From positions 1-10,679 of the forward strand of contig JBNJEM010000236.1 of assembly GCA_051745935.1 (NCBI GenBank): a stretch of 10,679 nucleotides of DNA. Reading direction: 5' to 3'. Positions 1 through 5,400 of this stretch are shown here, piece after piece (the stretch's first letter is position 1; every line of letters begins with the position of its first letter). The position numbers and the translations under genes were made by a program. The stretch comes from JBNJEM01 sp051745935 (GTDB lineage Bacteria > Planctomycetota > Planctomycetia > Pirellulales > Pirellulaceae). The notes beneath the pieces were generated by a model, which worked only from the letters and a program-made list of their open reading frames with translations, was not told the origin of the DNA and did not search any database.

Positions 1-1
1 A

Positions 2-301
2 TTCGCCCGTGGCAAGACGTTTGACGATTATGAGCAGGATGAACTGCTCCGGAGTGGCGTTGAGCGGAAGTTCGAAATTATAGGGGAAGCGCTCAACAGG
101 ATTAGAAGGGACAATGCGACCCTACTCAACATGATACGGGAGCATAGAAACATCGTGTCGTTCAGGGATATCCTCGCACACGGCTACGACAGCATTGACG
201 ACAGGATCGTGTGGGGCATCATTGAAGAAGACCTGGGCAAGCTTCTCGAAGATGTAGAGAGATTGATTGAAGAGGGGGATCGAACCAATGGGTGCGCCTG
301 A
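2..301 (+). CDS. hepT: HepT/DUF86 HEPN toxin, C-terminal part (5' end outside window)
   Basis: The first codon in frame is at position 2 and the gene runs to TGA at 299-301, so 99 C-terminal residues are visible and the start lies upstream of the window. The sequence is helical and contains RDILAHGY (nt 164-187), which matches the RX4HXY motif of HepT-type HEPN ribonucleases. In that family Arg and His form the RNase site, and the Tyr is the residue AMPylated by the partner MntA nucleotidyltransferase. The following DSIDDRIVW...L..LLEDVERL segment is also typical of DUF86 proteins. HepT is usually about 110-145 residues, so little is missing. A MntA-like gene would be expected just upstream or downstream; none follows here, so it would have to lie before the window. 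The active-site motif is intact, so this toxin could be functional, unlike the modules downstream. Family assignment comes from motif recognition. Confidence 0.85.
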   Translation, partial: FARGKTFDDYEQDELLRSGVERKFEIIGEALNRIRRDNATLLNMIREHRNIVSFRDILAHGYDSIDDRIVWGIIEEDLGKLLEDVERLIEEGDRTNGCA

Positions 302-521
302 CCGAGGATCGCGACTGGATCAAAACCCGTATCAGCCGTCCGGCACGGACTCCACCGCCGCACTTTCCAATGCCGGCATGCGAGTCGAGGGCAAGCACTT
401 GGTGGTACGCTCCGGCGCTGCCCTACCCCCGTTCCGCGTAGAGACGAATGAGGCGATAACACAACAAGAAATTCAACAACGACGCCTTGGCTGGTGCCCA
501 CCGATCGTCGGACCATCGTAA
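288..521 (+). CDS. Small hypothetical protein with NPYQP motif; possibly a truncated gene
   Basis: ATG at 288 overlaps the end of the HepT gene by 14 nt; the frame runs to TAA at 519-521 (77 residues). Near the N terminus is DQNPYQPSG (about residues 11-19), then a Ser/Ala-rich linker, then RVEGKHLVVRSGAALP and a segment around VETNEAI and RRLGWCPP. This pattern (NPYxxP start, linker, 'G..L.V..GA.LP..C..TN', then a W.P stretch before membrane helices) resembles a small membrane-protein type that I recall from planctomycete-like genomes. Here the usual cysteine before the TN motif is absent and the frame stops where the membrane helices should begin. It may therefore be a decayed or truncated gene. 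An alternative TTG start at 267 is less likely. No clear ribosome binding site is visible; translation could be coupled to HepT. Confidence 0.4.
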   Translation: MGAPDRGSRLDQNPYQPSGTDSTAALSNAGMRVEGKHLVVRSGAALPPFRVETNEAITQQEIQQRRLGWCPPIVGPS

Positions 522-528
522 ATGCGGT

Positions 529-948
529 GTGCTGTCTCGCCCGCTGGGTGGAGCGGCTGAGGGAATTGCTTGGGGCAGTGGGGTCGCACTTGCGCGGGGG
601 GTTGTTCGCGTTATCGGCGGCGCTGCATCTTGGATGCGCCAAGGGGGCGGCTCGCTGCTGGCGGGGGTGGTGATTGGCCTGGTCATCCGCATCACCGGCC
701 GATCCGTGTCCAGTCGGTTCGGGGGAGCGATCATTGGGGCGGTCGCCGGCGTATTCCTCGGTCTGTTCGCCGGACACATGCTCGGCGGGTACCACTGGCG
801 CACCACCGCGGATGCGACCGGCAGGCCTGTGGTCACGGGCGCGCCGATTGCCCCGATGGGCGCAGGGCCTGTCGGTCTGGCCGTCGGTGCTGTGCTCGGG
901 GCGCTCGCGGAGCGGGCCGTCCGCGGTCGGCTTAGGCCAAGCGAGTGA
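529..948 (+). CDS. Hypothetical glycine-rich small membrane protein
   Basis: An open frame runs to TGA at 946-948. Start candidates are GTG 529 (used here), TTG 487 and ATG 634; none has a convincing Shine-Dalgarno sequence, so the start is uncertain. From GTG 529 the product is 139 residues. It has a first hydrophobic segment (SLLAGVVIGLVI), a glycine-zipper-like helix (GGAIIGAVAGVFLGLFAG) and a third Gly/Ala-rich helix near the end (GLAVGAVLGALAE), then a basic tail. Two or three membrane passes are likely. I do not recognise the family. It follows directly on the stop of the NPYQP frame, so it could be the remains of the membrane part of a once larger gene, but I cannot align the junction. 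GC-rich sequence produces long open frames by chance, which lowers the confidence. Confidence 0.42.
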   Translation: MLSRPLGGAAEGIAWGSGVALARGVVRVIGGAASWMRQGGGSLLAGVVIGLVIRITGRSVSSRFGGAIIGAVAGVFLGLFAGHMLGGYHWRTTADATGRPVVTGAPIAPMGAGPVGLAVGAVLGALAERAVRGRLRPSE

Positions 949-1002
949 TCTGGCCGTCGGCTCGTGGTTGTTTCGCCGGGTCGAGCGGAGTAGGATGTGC
1001 GA

Positions 1003-1314
1003 ATGAGGATGACCGAAGAGATCCGTGAAAAGGTCCGGGCCGACGTTTTCGAGTACTCGCAACATGCGGTGGATCAGAGCATCCTGTGACACATCAGTGT
1101 GCGAGAGCTGCGCGAAGCCGTTGAGGCCGGCGAAGTCATCGAGCACTATCCCAACGACAAGTATGGCCCGAGTTGCTTGATCCTGGGGTTCACCACGAGC
1201 GGGCGGCCGCTCCACGTTTCATGCAGTTACCCGTCACGACCCTTGATCAAGATCATAACCGTGTATGAACCAGACCCGGAACAATGGAGGGAATTCAGGC
1301 AGCGGAGAAGCTGA
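1003..1314 (+). pseudogene. DUF4258-type (RelE/ParE-like) toxin gene with internal stop codon
   Basis: Reading from ATG 1003 through a single in-frame TGA at 1087-1089 to TGA 1312-1314 gives a full-length 103-residue DUF4258-like protein. The visible hallmarks are FEYSQHAVDQS, then after the stop HISVRELREAVEAGEVIE, YPNDKYGPSCLILG, GRPLHV and IITVYEPDPEQW, in the order expected for the family. The stop replaces a residue in the loop just before HISV, where relatives commonly have Arg or Gly; CGA (Arg) to TGA is a single C-to-T change. The reading frame on both sides is otherwise undamaged, so the mutation looks recent. A short AGGA lies 7 nt upstream of the ATG. A GTG at 1099 could restart translation and give a 71-residue fragment without the first helix. 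DUF4258 proteins are usually paired with a YgiT/MqsA-like antitoxin, which follows one nucleotide later. Confidence 0.82.
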
Positions 1315-1315
1315 A

Positions 1316-1552
1316 ATGGTAGTGAACTGGTCGGAAGAAGAATTCATCGAGCGGCGGGTCACGTACATGCTGGAAACCGCCGGGAGCTTCATCGTCGTCG
1401 AAAACGTGCCGGCCCGGGTGTCTATGCGCACGGGGGAACGTTTCTTCGCACCGGAGACCGTTGAGCGGTTGCAGAAAATCTTGTGGCAGAGCAAGCAACC
1501 GGCGCGTGTGGTAGAAACCCCGGTCTTCGAATTCTCCCAGTCCCTGGCCTAA
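1316..1552 (+). CDS. YgiT/MqsA-type antitoxin lacking zinc-finger cysteines
   Basis: ATG 1316 lies one nucleotide after the stop of the DUF4258 gene, so translation was probably coupled; the frame ends with TAA at 1550-1552 (78 residues). An upstream in-frame ATG at 1265 would overlap the toxin gene by 50 nt and adds a low-complexity leader, so I prefer 1316. The conserved core is clear: IERRVTYMLE, FIVVENVPARV, TGERFFAPETVERLQKIL and a C-terminal PVFEF. In YgiT-type antitoxins two CxxC pairs bind zinc, one near the N terminus and one in the VPARVCxxCGE region. Here these positions read NWS and VSMRTGE, and the protein contains no cysteine at all. The rest of the fold is preserved. It is either a decaying partner of the broken toxin or a zinc-independent variant. 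Confidence 0.75.
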   Translation: MVVNWSEEEFIERRVTYMLETAGSFIVVENVPARVSMRTGERFFAPETVERLQKILWQSKQPARVVETPVFEFSQSLA

Positions 1553-1569
1553 CCAGTCGCTCGACCCGA

Positions 1570-1635
1570 CCGGGAACAGGCCGGCGAGTTGAGCGTGCCC
1601 TCAAAACAACGTTGTTGGCGCCGGCCTGTTCCCGG
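1570..1635. repeat. Perfect 17-bp inverted repeat with 32-nt loop
   Basis: CCGGGAACAGGCCGGCG at 1570-1586 is exactly complementary to 1619-1635. The 32-nt loop contains its own 12-bp palindrome AACAACGTTGTT (1605-1616). It starts 17 nt after the stop of the antitoxin gene, so it could act as a transcription terminator, but no clear T-run follows and the loop is long. A dispersed palindromic element is the alternative. Confidence 0.6.
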
Positions 1636-1661
1636 CGGGTTGGCTTTGTCGTTATCCGAGG

Positions 1662-1765
1662 TATATTTCAGGCGGTTGGATTTGTCCGGATGGAAAGCTG
1701 CTCGACGCAATCCGTCCTCCCGTTGGTCGGACTCGCGGCCGACAAAGTCATCCGAGACCGGTATA
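1662..1765 (+). mobile_element. 104-bp TATA-bounded repeat element, copy 1
   Basis: This segment matches the reverse complement of 2309-2412 over 104 positions without a gap and with 8 mismatches by my count (about 92% identity). Similarity stops sharply on both sides. Each copy begins and ends with TATA, which suggests a discrete unit inserted at TA dinucleotides, as MITEs derived from IS630/Tc1-type transposons do. The two ends of a copy are only weakly similar to each other in inverted orientation, so terminal inverted repeats are poor. It encodes no transposase. Both strands are open in some frames, but this looks incidental. Confidence 0.65.
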
Positions 1766-1775
1766 TATTGAAGCC

Positions 1776-1994
1776 ATGGAACGTGCAGTACGACCTGGGT
1801 TTACGACCGAACGAAAGCTGACGCTCGATGCCGTGGATGATTCCGGCGTCGTGGACGACGCCACGCCGGCCGAGCGATTGCTCATGGTCTGGCCGCTCAC
1901 CAAGGATTGCTGGGCCTTCGTGCCTGGGGCGAAAGATCATGTTGAACAAGAATTTCAAAGATATTTTGTCCGCGTTCAGCGAGGCCGGGGTTGA
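1776..1994 (+). CDS. Small conserved protein paired with nucleotidyltransferase
   Basis: ATG 1776 to TGA 1992-1994, 72 residues. The segment TPAERLLMVWPLTKDCWAF followed by QRYFVRVQRGRG resembles a small family of the form 'TPAERhxMVWPLTxDAWAF ... PRHVVRVxRR', which I recall as the first gene of a two-gene unit with an AbiEii-like nucleotidyltransferase. Here too the nucleotidyltransferase frame begins inside this gene (ATG 1939, overlap 56 nt). The function is unknown; the tight overlap suggests a toxin-antitoxin-like pair. No good Shine-Dalgarno sequence is visible, and the start lies 10 nt inside the edge of repeat copy 1, whose TATATA-rich end may supply a -10 element. The gene itself appears intact although its partner is truncated. 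Confidence 0.6.
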   Translation: MERAVRPGFTTERKLTLDAVDDSGVVDDATPAERLLMVWPLTKDCWAFVPGAKDHVEQEFQRYFVRVQRGRG

Positions 1995-2232
1995 GTACCT
2001 GCTGGTCGGGGCTTATGCGATGGCTGCACACGGTTGTCCCCGGGCAACGGGCGATATGGATATCTGGGTACGGGCAAGCTGCAAATGCCACGGGCTTGTC
2101 CCGTGGTCCGTTACGTTCCACGCTACCGACGGGCAGGCGTGGTGTGTCTGGCCGGTTTGTAGCGGCGAGCGTGAACCACCACGGGACAAGCCCGTGGCAT
2201 CCATGGGGGCCTTGCGTGTCCAGGTCATGTAG
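1939..2232 (+). pseudogene. AbiEii-like nucleotidyltransferase, truncated by palindromic element
   Basis: From ATG 1939 the first 47 codons read as the start of a minimal nucleotidyltransferase: NFKDILSAFSEAGVEYLLVG, AYAMAAHGCPRATGD, then MDIWVRAS. This matches the 'GxxAhxxHGxxRxTxDhDhWV' core of AbiEii/DUF6036-like proteins, in which the DxD carries the metal-binding acidic residues. After about position 2080 the similarity stops and the frame runs through a REP/BIME-like element to TAG 2230-2232; the last 50 residues are encoded by repeat DNA and are probably meaningless. Full-length relatives are roughly 150-200 residues, and I see no remainder of the gene after the element. So 3' sequence was lost as well as interrupted. 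The ATG overlaps the preceding small gene. Confidence 0.75.
2085..2200. repeat. REP/BIME-like paired palindromes, two inverted 42-nt units
   Basis: Two hairpins lie head to head: CCACGGGCTTGTCCCGTGG at 2088-2106 and its exact reverse complement at 2179-2197; the exact inverted match spans 22 bp (2085-2106 and 2179-2200). Each hairpin has a 7-bp stem and a 5-nt loop. Each is attached to a less conserved 20-nt part (2107-2126 and 2159-2178), making units of 42 nt that are about 83% alike. A further lone copy of that 20-nt part follows at 2229-2248. The layout resembles bacterial REP/BIME elements mobilised by TnpA_REP (RAYT) transposases; no such gene is in the window. It interrupts the nucleotidyltransferase gene. 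Confidence 0.75.
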
Positions 2233-2308
2233 CGGCACCCGTGAACGGCTACACTTTGTGCTTCCTTGCAAAATGCTCGCTGCTGGCTTTCGCGTGTACG
2301 ATTGTTAC

Positions 2309-2412
2309 TATACCGGTCGCGGATGACTTTCTCCGCCGCGAGTCCGACCAACGGAAGGACGGCTTGCGTCGGGCAGCTTTCCACCCGGACGAATCCAACC
2401 GCCTGAAATATA
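2309..2412 (-). mobile_element. 104-bp TATA-bounded repeat element, copy 2
   Basis: This is the inverted second copy of the element at 1662-1765, with about 92% identity and no gaps. It also begins and ends with TATA. Its outer edge lies 46 nt before the start codon of the large propeller gene. The distance between outer edges of the two copies is 751 bp. I see no target duplication shared by the outer flanks, so the copies are more likely independent insertions than ends of one composite element. Confidence 0.65.
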
Positions 2413-2414
2413 AT
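2409..2414 (+). promoter_or_regulatory. TATAAT -10 hexamer candidate
   Basis: A perfect TATAAT lies 44 nt before the ATG at 2459. Its first four bases are the terminal TATA of repeat copy 2 and its last two are flanking DNA. At 17-bp spacing the -35 position reads CGGACG (2386-2391), a 3/6 match to TTGACA, so promoter strength is uncertain. Confidence 0.4.
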
Positions 2415-2446
2415 AGTACGGAATCAAACGCCCGTCATTACAACCC

Positions 2447-2453
2447 AAGGAGA
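2447..2453 (+). promoter_or_regulatory. Ribosome binding site AAGGAGA
   Basis: AAGGAGA ends 5 nt before ATG 2459 and only 2 nt before the in-frame GTG 2456, so it decides for the ATG as the start of the large propeller gene. Confidence 0.75.
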
Positions 2454-2458
2454 CCGTG

Positions 2459-5400
2459 ATGTTCGACAAGAAAACCGCGTGTATATGTGCCGTCACGCCG
2501 TGGTTGTTGCTGCTCTGCGGCACGCTCCACGCCGCGATGCCGGACGCGAAGCTGGCGACCGAGATACTGAACGAGGCGGGCGTGAAGGGAGGACTGATCG
2601 TACACGTTGGTTGCGGGGATGGAACCGTGACGGCGGCTCTTCATCGCAATGACGGGTGCCTGGTGCATGGATTGACCGTGGACGACGGGAAAATGGAAAG
2701 GGCGCGAGCGTTTCTTCGACAAAAGGGCGTGTACGGGCCGGTCGCCGTGGACTCGTTCGACGGCGCCCGCCTTCCGTACGCCGACGGCGCTGTCAACTTG
2801 GTCGTTTCCGAGGACCTGAAACAGGTACCCATGGCGGAAGTCCAACGCGTACTCTCTCCTCACGGCGTGGCGTATCTGAAGCAGGATGGAGATTGGCGAA
2901 AGATCGTCATGCCGTGGCCGGAGACGATCGACGACTGGAGTCATTACCTCCACGATCCCGGCAACAATGCCGTGGCCCACGACCGGGAGGTCGGCGTGCC
3001 TCGATCTCTACAATGGGTGGGCAGCCCACGATGGGCGCGTCACCACGACCGCATGGCCAGTATGAGTGCTTTGGTGTCTTCAAACGGGCGCATGTTTTAC
3101 ATCCTTGACGAGGGGGCCACGGCCAGTGTCATACTTCCCTCGCGCTGGAAACTGATTGCCCGCGACGCGTTCAGCGGCATGGTGCTGTGGAAAAGGGATA
3201 TTCCTGATTGGCAAACGCGTCAGTGGCCGCTCAAGAGCGGCCCGGCGCAGCTTCCACGGCGGTTGGTGGCGGGCGACGACATGGTGTTCGCCACCCTCGG
3301 CATCAATGAACCGGTGACCGCGGTGGACGCGCAGAGCGGGAAGACGCTGCGAACGTACGAGCAGACGCGGGGGACCGAAGAGATTCTCTACGCCGACGGC
3401 GTTTTATACGTGGTCGTTAACCCCACGATGAATGTGGAGAAATACACCAACCGGCGGGCGGTCGACAAACCGTGGTGGACCGGCGAACCCGTTAAAGTGA
3501 TGGCCGTTGAGGCCGAATCGGGACGCACCCTGTGGCGGCATTCGAGTCCCGTGGTGCCCCTGACGCTGGCCGTGGCCGGGGAATCCGTGTTCTTTTACGA
3601 CGGCGAGCACGTGGTCGCGGTGAACGCCCAAAGCGGCAGTCGCCGCTGGCAGTCCGAACCGCTTCCGATGGTCAAGCGGTTGATGTCGTTTTTCGCGCCC
3701 ACGTTGGTGGCCCGAGCCGGCGTCGTCCTGTTCGCGGGCGGCGAGGAATCCGGGTTGGTGAAGTCGAGTGGAGGCGCGACGAAATCGGACACGATCACGG
3801 CGCTCGATGCCGAGAGCGGGGAGACGCTGTGGGACGCATCCCATCCCCCTTCCGGCTACAGTTCGCCCGAAGATGTGCTGGTGCTGGACGGAACCGTGTG
3901 GTACGGCGGGGTTTCCAATGGCAGAATGCCCGGTGCGTTCACGGGGCGGGACATCCGGACCGGGAAGGTTCGGGCGTCGTATGAGTCGGCGGGAATCGAT
4001 ACGTATTGGTTTCACCACCGCTGTTACCGCGGCAAGGCCACTGACCGGTTCCTGATGATGTCGCGCACGGGGATCGAGTTCATCGACCCGGATACCGGCA
4101 AATGGAACATCAATCACTGGGTGCGTGGCGGTTGCCTCTATGGAGTCATGCCGGCCAACGGCATGCTCTATGCGCCGCCGCACGCTTGCGCCTGCTATCC
4201 GGAATCCAAACTGTACGGTTTTAACGCGTTGAAAACCGGTTCGGAAGCCCCCGAACCGACTGGTTCCCGATTGAAACGAGGGCCGGCTTATGAACGCGTG
4301 CGGGATCGCGAGTCCGCGCCGTCCGCCCCCGCTGATTGGCCGACTTACCGGCGCGATGGAGAACGCCGTGGCTCCACGCCCGCGTCCATGCCCGCGGCGC
4401 TGACAAAATCGTGGAGTACCCAGTTCTCTCCGCCGCTCAGCGCGGTCACCGTGGCCGGCGACACGGCTTTCGTCTGCGAAATCGACCACCATACCGTCCA
4501 GGCGGTGGACGTGGAATCGGGCCGCGAGCTGTGGACCTACACGGCGGGAGGCCGAGTGGACTCGCCGCCGACGATTTACCGAGAGGCCGCGATTTTCGGG
4601 TGTGCCGACGGTTGGATCTACTGCCTGGATGTTGAAAACGGCGAGTTGGCCTGGCGGTTTCGAGCCGCCCCCGCCGACGTCCGCATCGTCTCGTATGAAC
4701 AGGTCGAATCCCGTTGGCCGGTACATGGCAGCGTCCTGGTCGAAGATGGGGTTGTATACGCCGTGGCGGGACGCTCGTTGTTTCTCGATGGCGGTTTGCG
4801 CTTGTGCCGGTTGGATGCGCGAAGCGGCCAGCTTCTATCCGAAGACGTTTTGGATGACACGGATCCGGAATCTGGAAAGGATATCCAGACACACGTCCAA
4901 CGCCTAACCATGCCCGTGGCATTGCCTGACGTACTTTCCAGTGACGGTAAACGGCTCTACATGCGGTCTCAAGTCTTTGATATGCAAGGGAAACGAAAGC
5001 GCATTGCCCCGCGGGGCGCTCGCGAGGTCGGGGCGCACGCGGCCGTCCAGGAAGGATCGGAAGCTCATTTGTTCGCCGCTGCCGGATTCCTTGACGACAC
5101 GTGGTTCCACCGCTCCTATTGGCTGTACGGCCGCGGATTCGAAGGGGGATGGAACAGCTATTACCTGGCTGGGCGTCAGGCCCCGGCCGGGAAGATCCTG
5201 GTCTTGGATGATACCCATGTGTACGGCTTCGGCCGGAAAATGAAGTACTACCGTTGGACCGTACCGTTGGAATTCCAGCTCTTCGCCTCGCCACGTGACC
5301 CCAACGCGAAAGTAGAACGGGAAAAAGAAAAGCAGCAGGGATCCATCGTGCGAGTGGACAACTCACGAAGTTTGAATCCGGCCAAACAGCCGGTCACCGT

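Noticed and set aside
1087..1089. TGA read as selenocysteine or tryptophan
   Set aside because: Other genes here stop at TGA, no selenoprotein-type context or SECIS-like hairpin is evident just after it, and the position is not a Cys or Trp site in DUF4258 proteins.
184..1215. A 343-residue open frame on the minus strand
   Set aside because: It is antisense to HepT and the DUF4258 gene, is rich in Arg/Pro/Ser without domain features, and reflects GC-rich stop avoidance.
1668..2384. Similar open frames read from both 104-bp repeats
   Set aside because: The peptides are alike only because the DNA is repeated; lengths differ, there is no start context, and the mismatches are not concentrated at third codon positions.
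1662..2412. One composite transposon bounded by the two repeats
   Set aside because: There is no transposase inside and I see no shared target duplication at the outer edges; separate insertions fit better.
3404..5366. Long minus-strand open frames (about 440 and 306 residues) opposite the propeller gene
   Set aside because: The plus-strand gene has clear domains through the same region; the antisense products are low-complexity and Arg/Pro-rich.
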